Origin: Branchiostoma floridae
Taxonomy: Eukaryota > Chordata > Leptocardii > Amphioxiformes > Branchiostomatidae
NCBI RefSeq assembly: GCF_000003815.2
Contig: NC_049990.1
Coordinates: 21,903,297 to 21,967,296 of the forward strand
Direction of reading: 5' to 3'
Length of the DNA: 64,000 nucleotides
Made by a program: the position numbers and the translations under genes. Position 1 is the stretch's first letter, and every line of letters starts with the position of its first letter. Below are positions 49,601 to 59,700 of this stretch, one piece after another. The notes beneath the pieces are model-generated. The model did no database searches, had not been told where the DNA came from, and saw only the letters and a list, made by a program, of their open reading frames with translations.

Positions 49601-49973
49601 CAAAAATAAGCATTTTGTTGTACTGTACACCAAAAGTGTTATCGAATTTATATGGGGGCATTATCAAGGCACATCTCTGTCAAATTTCAGCTCATTTGGT
49701 TGTAATACCAGGGTACAGGGGCCAAAATATACACTTTTGGTCCAAAATTGACCAAAAAATCTCAATAAAATCATTTTAGAGGCAGATATGAAAAAAATGA
49801 GAAAAAAGCATCAAGGTATTGGCCCACTCTACCCTTGTGCCGAATTTCAGGTCATTCGGTCCAGGAACGGCGGAGATGAATCACTTTGAAGATTTGACAG
49901 GAGAAAGAAAGAAAGAAAGAAAGAAACATTACGAATACAATATATTTCACCATACTATGTATGGCTGAAATAT
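46667..49973. mobile_element. 3.3 kb non-coding element with 15-bp terminal inverted repeats
   Basis: ATATTTCAGCCATAC at 46667-46681 is the exact reverse complement of 49959-49973. TA dinucleotides at the edges would suit a TA target site. The interior contains a large imperfect tandem duplication (about 47866-48624 and 48625-49210), a GC-rich hairpin-prone tract near 48150-48260, about 3.4 copies of a 163-bp tandem repeat (49213-49770), and a (GAAA)n run near 49902-49925. The right end is nearly palindromic (TATATTTCACCATAC ... GTATGGCTGAAATATA). No transposase or reverse transcriptase was recognised. It may be a composite of several insertions. Confidence 0.55.
49213..49770. repeat. 163-bp tandem repeat, about 3.4 units
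   Basis: Units start at GTAATACCAGGGTAC at 49213, 49375, 49539 and 49702 (spacing 162, 164 and 163 bases). The units are nearly identical. Because the period is not a multiple of three, open frames crossing it change frame from unit to unit, so they are not genes. Confidence 0.9.
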
Positions 49974-49986
49974 AATAATATATTTA

Positions 49987-50044
49987 CATGTAATTGGTCC
50001 CAATGCAGCTAGAAATTGGCCATTATTTATGAATTTATTTATTA
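49987..50044. repeat. Right copy of the 57-bp direct repeat
   Basis: Matches 46571-46627 in the same orientation. It lies 13 bases beyond the right terminal inverted repeat, whereas the left copy lies about 40 bases outside the left terminus. Confidence 0.8.
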
Positions 50045-51092
50045 CTTTTTAATGAGAATTTGATATGTATAGCCCTGAAATAGATAATGTCTAACTTTGA
50101 AAAATTATCAATTCAACTTGTATTTTTAGCTGAGGTTTTGAATCTGAAATAGAACTTAAAATCTGAAATGTGATGTCTTCATATAGTTTGGCTATATATA
50201 TGCACTTGCCACTGGCTATCATTGTCATTTATGATGAACAGTTACAATGATCTAAACAACTGTAATTGTTATCTTCATATTAGATAGATATCATATTAGC
50301 CTTGAAAAAAAAGATTGAACTTACATGGTGCATACATCTGCTCCAGAGTTAAAACTACCCATCAAAATTCAACTATTCAGACTTCTACTTTACATTACTG
50401 AGTATATGTCATAACCACTCAAGAATACCACTTGGGTATGTGAAAGCTAGTCTACCTGGACAGGTGGTCCAATTTGTCAAATGTGCATCAATTAGAAAAT
50501 TTACTCAAGGACCAGTAGAAAGTATTGGCCAGGTGGTCCTTATGTTGAGGTAGTCACTTGTAATTGTATGTAGGTTTGACTTTATAAGTATGGAGGATGC
50601 CATTTATTTTGTTTGTGTAGCACAATTATGCGTCCAGTCAGACAATGATCGATGTAACGTTAAAGATAGCTGTGGTTAAATATGGGGTTAATGGAAGACT
50701 GGAAATTACAGTGAGAAATTGTATTCACCCTGCACTGTTGACTTAACCTGACCCCTCGGGTGACCTCCAATCTATGATGATCATCACCAGCAGCTGCTGC
50801 CATTTCTGGGGTGTCTTGAAACAGGCTAGTCTACCCAGCATGCTGTGTTCCTGTACCTGAAGGCCTTGGAGCCAAATACAAATCGTAAATTTGATATGTT
50901 TGAAGAAGAGCTTTGGCTTGAGCTTGTAACTCGGAAAGTACACTTTGGTGTAAAATTAGAAGAAGAGAGATCCTGAAGAGGGAAAATCCACATTAGTTGA
51001 ATAAAATGTATACAAATGTATATCAGTGCTAGGAAAAAGTCTGCAGTAGTTTTGACAGCACATATCAGTAATGATTACATTCCTGTAAGAAC
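50045..51092 (+). other. RYK intron 1, unremarkable stretch
   Basis: AT-rich intronic DNA. I see no exon, RNA gene or repeat that can be supported. Confidence 0.4.
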
Positions 51093-51272
51093 TTAGGGGC
51101 AGTTTACACGAGGCACTTTGCAAGACGTATGTCATTTGTCATAGGACAGTTTTCATTTTCAACACGCTGTGTGTGTCCTAGGACTCATTTTACACGGTCA
51201 AAAAAGCATCCTAGGACACGCACTATGTGTCAAACGTCAATTTTTTTTTTGCCTCGTGTAAACTGGCCCTTA
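51093..51272. mobile_element. 180-bp MITE with about 23-bp terminal inverted repeats
   Basis: The left end TTAGGGGCAGTTTACACGAG and the right end, read in reverse complement TAAGGGCCAGTTTACACGAG, match over more than 20 bases, both continuing into GCA. The interior contains inverted TCCTAGGAC / GTCCTAGGA blocks. No coding sequence. Confidence 0.8.
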
Positions 51273-52718
51273 GATATTTGTTCTTTCCCTTTCCTGAAGC
51301 CTACGGGTACATGTAGTAGCTTGTTAAAGAGAATTCCTTCCTTGTGAATGGTAGAAATTTCAGGAATGCACTCTGTACATTAGCACAACTTACAGCTTAC
51401 GTAAAAAAAAAAGATGACATTTCTAGTTCTTAAGAGCCCCTCATACTTTCTCAAATATTGGACATCAAAATGTCCTAGCTCGTCTACCATACATCTCTTC
51501 TATTGTTCAAAGAGAGAGAGAGTGATCCATGTTGTCTTTGCCCACTAGCATGGCAAATCTGTTAGTAATGTCAAGAACCGGGTGACAGTTCTGCACCAGC
51601 AGCTTCTACAAACAGGATTATTTCACTTAAGTCTCTCATTGGGAATTTCCTTGGAACAGGGGATCCCTGGAATACGTCTTGGCCACTGGAGTAGAACCAG
51701 CGCCTACGTCTGTCCATTAGTGCCGATCCCCTTTCTTCACAGGAGAATTTCCCTTTTGTGTGTGGTATAAACAAGGGTGTTAGGGAACACATTATGGTAC
51801 CAGGTGACAGGGCATGGCAAACAGGGCTTAAGGTTGGGGCTGAGATTACCAAAGCCACTGTTTATGTTTTTAGGTTGTGTGGGTGAACAGGGGGGGATTG
51901 CCATCAGGTTAGAGGTCCCTCTAGGGGTGAATGAATAGACTGACCTGTTTACATATCAAAGTCTCAGATAACTCTGGAAATGTATATATTTGAACCAGCT
52001 ACTTAGGGAGGATTATTGATGGCTGATTTAAGTGAGGAGACTGCTTTGGGGATGAGTTAAAGTCACCTTAAGGTCACGTCATCTCCTTTGGCATGATCCT
52101 TGGAAGGAAGGCTTAGCTGTACAAATAAATTGGAAAAAGGTTAATTTAAAAGTCAGATGCCAAACTGATGTCAAGTGTACGTGTTGTAGAAATCTGGTTA
52201 CTCTCTGGATATTTTTTTTCATTTAGGGTACTTAGGGACAGGGATTGAAATTCATGTTAGGGAATAGGAGCACCTAACCTAAAACTGAAAAGTAAAGGTG
52301 CACATATAACATTTTTGTTGCACAACATACAACAAAGTTTTCGTTATTTTTTCTGACACTCCAGTTTCAAGAATATACTGTACGTTACTAACTAGAACAA
52401 TAATACCTTCAAGTTGTTATGTACCCAACCCTACTCAATTATCTAGGTGCTCCTTTGTAATTGTTGGTCCCTGAAAGTACAATATTAAAAGTATAATTAT
52501 TAATAATAAAATGTTTTCGAGCCATGAGTGTTTATAAATATTGATATCTAGAATCTTCTATTTTCTAGAAATTGTTGTAATATACAGTTATGATAAAGAG
52601 TTATGCAATGAATAGAAGAAAACTGTAGTTTGTGATACTGAATTTGTATTGTATAATATGTTTTCCATATATAATATTACAATTTTCCATAACAGAATGT
52701 TCCTCTGTGTTGTTCCAG
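51273..52718 (+). other. End of RYK intron 1
   Basis: Intronic DNA without a recognised exon other than RYK exon 2 at its right edge. A hAT-like element is at 52239-52473. Confidence 0.4.
52239..52473. mobile_element. Possible hAT-like MITE
   Basis: The left end CAGGGATTGAAATTC and the right end TTGTTGGTCCCTG begin and end with CAGGGA-type termini, and GGAGCACC / GGTGCTCC blocks lie inside both ends. No clear target-site duplication was found. Confidence 0.4.
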
Positions 52719-55700
52719 GTTTGACAGCAGACCTGTACTATGTGAGAGATAACCAGGTGAACAGCTATGCCCTGAAGTTCAACCTCCCTGTACCTGCTGA
52801 CATCAACAGTCTACACTTCACATGGAGGTCCAGTATGCCAGGGGTGAGTTTTGGTGTAGTGATTATTGTAATACTTTAATTTAGTTGAAAGGCAACATTT
52901 TTGCAAAATGCAGAATGTTTTTCTTCTAGCCTTGTGTCAAGCTACTCTCAAACAATGCTATACGAAATACACTAGGCTCACCCCATAGTAGTATGTGTGA
53001 GTGAAAAAAGAATTGGGGATATGAATGGGGGTATCTGAGTATCCTGATGTGGTAGCCAGCCCAGGTAACCAGGCCTGGTGCACTGCCCAGCCTTTTCTGT
53101 AAACCCTGTTGAGACAATCTGCTTCATCAATCTTAATCATTTATCATTGGAGAATGATGTGTTGATAGTAGTAATCAATTTTGCTTACCTGTTGTTTTCA
53201 GGTTCGTTACCGCATGAGTCTCCTGTCAGAGAACACCAGAATTCTGAAGAAGCCAGAGACCAACATCTCACTTGCTGGGGAGGTTCCACTGGCGGAGTCA
53301 GGTATGCTACTACTGTTGTTAGACTGTGTCAAATGTGCATTCAAATGTACATCCTCAACACCCCCATTATCACCCTTTTTTACATCGCTTTACTCAAATT
53401 CACACTTAGTTGCTGTATATTCGGAAATTGGTGAAGCCAGTTAAATGCGCAATAGATGACCGCACACTTCTGTTAATTGTATGGAATCCCCAAAACCCAA
53501 ACCGGTACGGTCCAGCTGGATAACTTTGCATTATTGCACCACCCAGATAACTGATCGAAATAGCTGGCAAATGGCTTCTACTGTATTTCTAAATCTTGCA
53601 GAGAGGACAAGCTTTTGGTTGATACATGTACTGAGTTAATGCCTTGATGTAAAGTGCAATTTTAAATTTGTATGTTGGTGCTATGACTTATTGACTATGT
53701 TCTGTCCCATGCAGTCTTCAGAGTGAACCTGACTTGCTCAGGCCAGTCTAATGCAGAGGTCGGAGTTCACATACAACTGAACGTGACGCTACATTCAGCC
53801 CAGAACTACACAGTACTCAACTTCCGCAGACGGAAAATGTGCATGATAAGTACGTATTTCTGAATTTTAATACATGTTATATATAAACTTCTATTACCAG
53901 TCAGTATGAAACATGTATGTGCTTCATGTACCATTGCAAGATTTTGATGATGAAAAGGTTTGGTCATGATAAAACTTTACATCAAAAATAGCTGTTGAAG
54001 TAAAGTGAGTGGAGACCAGTATATGAAAGGTTTGGCACCAGGCTGTTGTTGCTTACCAGACTTGCATGTCATTGAAAAGGTTTTGGAATATTGAAAATTT
54101 TGAGCCAGGATAACTTAATATGTCAAAGAGAATGTAAGTTTTTGTTGGGTATACGGAATCTGTATTCAACAGTACTAGTGCATCTGTTTCTCACTTTACA
54201 TTTAAAAATTTATTTTTCATTTCTTTTCTTATCTTTTCATTTCAGATGATGAACCCATCATTAAACCTGGTACTGGGAGTGTGAACAACTCTTCACCCAT
54301 AGTGAGAGGTGAGTCAGGTCTGTTGGCTCCCTCTTTCTGTTTCAATCTGCATGACACTCGCATGCTCAAGCTCATCTCCAGGCAGATTTACCAGTGGCAT
54401 AAGATAGTATCAAAGCTGGCCAAGGAGTATAGCCGGTCAAAGGGAGTAGACTGGGCACTGGTGGCTGGCTGGCACCCTTTGACTGGCTATACTCCTTGGC
54501 CAGCTTTGATACTGTCTTATGCCACTGATAAATCTGCCTGGTGGTTATGCTCAAGCCTGATATGTAATATGTTTGGGTGCATGGAATCACTGCAGTTCTT
54601 AGAACTTGTTGGAATGATTTGGAAGTAATTCCAGCCTGGTACTGTTTTTTAAAGTAGGAGAATTGTGTCGTTTGCAGAATAAGTTTTGCCAGTGACATGT
54701 CTTTGCAATTCCCTTTTTTCTGTTGGAAAGCTAGTTCACATTTATCTGCAAGGTAACCCATATCTGTTGTTTTTGAAAATGGTATTTAGAAACATACAGT
54801 CGACGGATAGCGGTTTCCAATTGCAATTTTTCAAAATGTTATAGCTAGAAACCACTGTCCATCGACTTGACATCCCCATGTACAAAAATGTACTTGATAC
54901 CCTAATTATGAAAACAACAGGTAAAGGTTACCCTGTGGATAAAGGTGAGCTAGCATTACCACTTTCTTGATGTTGTTTTGTTGTCTGTTAGACTTCTATG
55001 GTTTGGAAGCTATTTGTCCAGAAAAAGATATACAGCTTTGATATTCTTTTACTTTTTTATTTAAAAGAATTCTATTATCACAATTACTGACTGACTTGAT
55101 TATTGTTACAGTTTTTAAGAAGCATGTTAGGTAGAAATTTTGTTCAACATTCTGACAATCTTGTACGTTCCTTACCACAGACTACTCGGTCTCCAACTCC
55201 ACCAGTGTGTTCTACATCGCTGTGGGCGTGGCTTGTACAATCATCTTCCTTATCGCCATGGCGATAGCTGCAATCAACGTCCACTCCATCAAGCAGAACG
55301 ACAGAATAAGGTATATCTTATGACATGAAATTGATATTTTTCCATTACACTTCTTTTATAGTTTTTTCTTCAGCACTTCCTTTTTACTCATGGTATTTAT
55401 AAAGATGACATCTACTACATCCTATTAATGATTTGCTGCTCTTTCAATTTTTATTGCTTTCTTGTAATTTCTGCAAAAGCTTTTACTTGTTTTAATGCTT
55501 TACCCTGATTTTAATACATCTTTTCTTCCGTACTTCGCTTAAGTGTGTGCCACCCTTTTTGCAAATTGTTCCTCAGTATACACCACAGGACTGTCTCCAG
55601 CTTTCAAATTTTTGTAACCCTCTCATTTTTGGGAGCCCATGTTGTTGATTTTCCTCACCAAATCTGTCATTTTAGTTTATGAAAATACATTTTTATCACA

Positions 55701-56140
55701 TTTCATGTCATGAAGTTAAGATTTTTAGAAGGATGGGGTGGAATTTTTTCTGTCCCAACTAGGCTAAGCAAATTGCATCCCAAGACCGAGGTGTGGTTTC
55801 TGGAGACAGATCCTACAATGGCATAAGATAGTACTAAACTGGCCAAGGAGTGTACTCAGCCAAGAGGTGTACATTTGCCATGTAGCCAAGCACACTCCTA
55901 GGCCAGCTTCACTCCTCAGCTTTTCCTACTATCTTATGCTACCGTAGGATCTGCTTGGAGATTAGAGACAGTCCTGTTAAACCATGAAGACTTTATCCAA
56001 TCCCAAATGGCTTGAAAAGTGGTGGTTAAGTCAAGTGCACACTTAAGAGATGTCTCCTCCCCTAACATCTGATTTATGCTTTGTTACTTTGTTCCATGTG
56101 TGTTACAGGACAGCTACCGATAATTACGTTCCTCGCTCTT
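52719..56140 (+). CDS. RYK: RYK exons 2-7: WIF ectodomain, transmembrane helix, juxtamembrane
   Basis: Exons 52719-52843, 53202-53301, 53715-53849, 54246-54308, 55181-55310 and 56109-56140. Together with exon 1 they encode the WIF domain (about residues 24-158; segments DLYYVRDNQVNSYALKF, LHFTW, VNLTCSG and VLNFRRRKMC match RYK), a short linker, and one transmembrane helix (about residues 189-213, core VFYIAVGVACTIIFLIAMAI). The FRRRKMC segment corresponds to the basic site in vertebrate RYK. WIF domains bind Wnt ligands; RYK is a Wnt co-receptor at the plasma membrane in axon guidance and cell polarity. Exon 7 is only 32 nt; it is required because exons 6 and 8 do not join in frame, and its donor is TT|GTAGGA. 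The juxtamembrane region is much shorter than in human RYK. Confidence 0.92.
54379..54542. repeat. Long foldback element in RYK intron 5, copy 1
   Basis: The left arm, starting CCAGGCAGATTTACCAGTGG, pairs over about 65 bases with the right arm ending CACTGATAAATCTGCCTGG. The arms share GGCATAAGATAGTATCAAAG and the GGCCAAGGAGTATAGCC block. Such a stem in a transcript would form a strong hairpin. A relative lies at 55807-55953. Confidence 0.85.
54727..54958. mobile_element. MITE in RYK intron 5, copy 1 of the GCTAGTTCACCT family
   Basis: The ends AAAGCTAGTTCACATTTATC and GATAAAGGTGAGCTAGCATT are imperfect inverted repeats. Internal blocks GTCGACGGATAGCGGTTTC and ACTGTCCATCGACTTGAC also pair. 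The same layout occurs at 56505-56722. Confidence 0.75.
55807..55953. repeat. Foldback element in RYK intron 6, copy 2
   Basis: CAGATCCTACAATGGCATAA and its partner TTATGCTACCGTAGGATCTG form the arms, with GATAGTA / TACTATC extending the stem. It shares GGCATAAGATAGTA and GGCCAAGGAGTATA-like blocks with the element at 54379-54542. Confidence 0.75.
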
Positions 56141-56290
56141 GTAGGACACGGTACAGCCTCTTCCTAATCTGTGTACTGAGCATTTGCCAAGCCTAACCTA
56201 CCTCCTAACACAATATGCTATACCCTGCAAGCTTTGAAGCACAGTTGAACATAAGCACTATCCTATCACACCTGTATTTATCTCATTAAT

Positions 56291-56390
56291 NNNNNNNNNN
56301 NNNNNNNNNNNNNNNNNNNNNNNNNNNNNNNNNNNNNNNNNNNNNNNNNNNNNNNNNNNNNNNNNNNNNNNNNNNNNNNNNNNNNNNNNN
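56291..56390. other. Assembly gap, 100 N
   Basis: Exactly 100 undetermined bases in RYK intron 7. The flanking exons join in frame, so no obligatory exon is missing, but an alternative exon could be hidden. Confidence 0.99.
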
Positions 56391-56504
56391 AACATTGAAA
56401 ATAGACATTCACCAAAGGCGTTTGCGGTATACATTTTGTATGGGTTACATTTTTGCCAATCATTGGAAACAATGACTGATGCTTCTTGAAGCTAACTTCA
56501 ATTG

Positions 56505-56722
56505 TAACGCTAGTTCACCTCTATCCGAAGGGTAACCTATATTCGTTGTGTTTACCCACACGGTATTGAGGGATATCAAGTCGACGGACGGTGGTTTCAA
56601 GTTGTAATATGTTCAAACTATTGTGGTTTGAAACTATCGTCCGCTGACTTGATATCCCTGAATACCTGTTTTTGAAAGCAACGGATATCGGTTGCCCTGC
56701 GGATAAAGGTGAACTAGCGTTA
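56505..56722. mobile_element. MITE in RYK intron 7, copy 2 of the GCTAGTTCACCT family
   Basis: TAACGCTAGTTCACCTCTAT and ATAAAGGTGAACTAGCGTTA are inverted ends. Inside, GGGATATCAAGTCGACGGAC pairs with GTCCGCTGACTTGATATCCC. It ends 42 bases before the splice acceptor of exon 8 (exon start 56765). Confidence 0.85.
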
Positions 56723-56764
56723 GGAAATTCTTTATTAAAAATCTTGCACATTGGTTCCCTCCAG

Positions 56765-59700
56765 CGTACCCCAGCCTAAGGAGATACCCCAACATGACGG
56801 AGCCTGTAGCAGACGTGCGGTCGCAGCTGTCAGACATCTGTATCCAGCGCACAGAGGTCACCCTGGGAGACGTGTTGCAGGAGGGCACGTTTGGGAGAAT
56901 CTATCACGGCATCGTGGTGGGGGAGGACAGGGCCGAACAGGAGGTCTTCATAAAGACGGTTACAGGTACAGACTTTTGTCTTCGGTAGTTGCATAAACTT
57001 CTGATAGCAAAGATGCACTGTTCGTCTTTCTATTGATCTATAAAAGTGTGGAGTTTCGAAATAGTCGGTTGAATTGCTAAGCAGGAATGTGTTATATAGA
57101 GAGTGCAAAAAGATAATTGAAAGACAGCAAATAGTTTTTTTTCTTCATTGCAATTAAATCTCATCTCTGTATAATCAAATACTGGGTACTTCTACTCTGG
57201 TACTGCTAGAGAAAATTGCAAATCTTCAACTGATCCATTTCGGCTTTCTCAGGATATATATATCAGAAGTAGTAGACGATATTTCCAAAAGGGAGATAGA
57301 AGAAATAGCAAAAAGATTTCACTGGTACAGCTTGTTATGGAGTCTAAACTTAAGCCTCGTTTTTTCACAGACCAAGCATCAGAAGAACAGGTCCTCCTGT
57401 TGTTACGCGAGAGCTGCATGCTGCGAGGTGTCCACCACAGACATGTGCAGACCATCACCTACGCCTGTCTGGACGATGGCCGACCCATGACAATCTTCCC
57501 GTACCTGAACCATGGCAACCTGAAAGTCTTCCTCAAACACTGCAGAGCATCGGAAACACACACACATCAGGTACTACACAACAGTCTTGTCATGTTATCC
57601 TTGTGGTAGCATGGTGGCCTTGTGGTTAGGGTGGTTGACCCAGAGTGTGGAGGTACTAAGTTGGAACTCCCGGTGTTGTTTCCTTGGGAAAGCTTCTTTG
57701 GCTTGCTTGGCTCAGGTGTAAATGATCAGTACCTAGCTTCAGCTAGGGACGTCTTACAGATAGGACGTACAGGGTCACATCTAGGGCAAGAAAGAGAACC
57801 CACCACACTTATCAAGTCCTTTCTAGTGTGAGTGAATCAAATTGATCAGTCTAGATTGTCAACTTGTATTCTTCAGTACAAATTTGGTGCTATAATTCAA
57901 TTTACTAGGAATGCAATACAAACAAGCAACATTATGTTCTTGTCCATTGCTTACATACTTTTTTCTGCGAAATCTGGAAAACAAATCTTGCTGAGTGTTA
58001 TAATCATCAGGTGTATTTTGCCAGCCAAGTAGGTACCCATTGTGTTGAGTAATGAGGCTGTTTAACCTGGTTATAGGTTGATACACATGTATGCCAGTAA
58101 TTCACCCATCCTTGTAACTTGGAATCCACTCTAACAAATAAGAAAGTTGCTTTCATACATTGTAAATTAATGGAATAGGACAAAGGAAACAAGGAGCTAA
58201 TGAATGATCATTTGATCACATGGATAACTGATGATTTTTGGTTCCTTCCCTCCCACAGATCCTGTCCACACAAGACCTGGTGCACCTGGCCATACAGATT
58301 GGTAAAGCCATGCAGTACCTGGGGAAACGTGGGGTGGTGCACAGAGACCTGGCCACCAGAAACTGTGTGTAAGTAAACTCCCCCATCAAAACACAACATT
58401 GTGATAGTTCAATCGTCGCGAAAATTAATTAGAAGGACTGAACTGAGACCTTGAAAAACGGGTTTTAATGAGATTATCGTATGCGAAAGGGCGCCGACAC
58501 ACATTGTCAACAATCATAACAATAGCAAAACAAACAGTGTGTGGCTTTTACGGCCGTGGACGGCGTCCCCAAGCCGCCTGTAGCTTCCACCAAGGATTTT
58601 TGTCCGTCAAGGTTGACGGATTGGTTCTAAAATTTTTCCGTCAGACGCAGCAAATTTCCGTCAATTGACGGAAAAACGGATGCTGGCTAGAGCCCTGCAG
58701 CCAAGTTATGTAAAAATTATTCATTACAAGTGTAGTGTGTAAGTACCCAAATTCCTTGGGGAAACAGGTGGTGCACAGAGACCTGGTCACTAGAAACTGT
58801 GTGTAAGTTAACTATTCCATCCAAATACACCATTGTGATGACTTGACTTGTGATAGTACTATTTATTGCCAACAATTATATGGTACAAGTATATTGTTTA
58901 AGTACCCAAATTCCACATTGTATTACACTTTCTTGTGAAAAGTTTTGTAACAGTTGTTGGTACTGTACTGTGATAGTACTTTTTATTGCCAAGTTTTTAA
59001 ATCACTTGGTACAAGTGTAGCGTGTAAGTACCAAAATTCCACATTGTAATACACTTACTTGTGAAAAGTTTTGTAACAGTTCTTGGTATTGGATACAAAT
59101 ACTGTATACATACAGCTCATTGTACTAGTCACTTGGCTATTGTATTGAGGTTGCCTGAGGTGACAAAAAGTAAACCTAACTTAAAAGTTCAGTCTTAACT
59201 CTAGAAAGACGAGCTCAAATCCCTACAATCAAAAACAAACATAAACTTTATTTTCAGGAGAAGAAACAAAAAATATGACTAATGTTGTGTGCACAATGTT
59301 GTATGCAAAACATTGCTTGGCATCAAATGGTTTGTGTATTTCTTATGCATGTCAAATCACAAAATTTAATGTTCAACTATCTAAACATAACAATCTTGTT
59401 GCAGACTTGATGAAGGGTTAAACGTTAAAGTGACGGACAACGCCTTGGCAAGGGACCTGTTCTCCGGAGACTACCACTGTCTGGGAGACAACGAGAACAG
59501 ACCCGTCAAATGGCTCGCCATCGAGAGTCTCGTGGACAAGCACTTCTCATCAGCTAGCGATGTGGTATGTCTTCCCAGAATGCATTTTTCTGATCAGTCG
59601 CTTGGTAGTAGTATGTAGTTAGTATCCATTATTTGATGCTTGGATGCAAACAAAAACATGTAGTCCAGTGATGTCATTGAAAATGGGATGTAGGAGAATT

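Noticed and set aside
48991-49751. Two overlapping open frames of 151 and 116 codons
   Set aside because: They are built from the 163-bp tandem repeat, and the encoded peptide reappears in different frames as the period is not a multiple of three. No splice context or family resemblance.
10982-52718. False join of unrelated contigs making an artificial RYK intron
   Set aside because: Exons 1 and 2 complete one codon and encode contiguous WIF sequence in the same orientation, so a true intron is the simplest view, although gaps within it leave its exact length uncertain.
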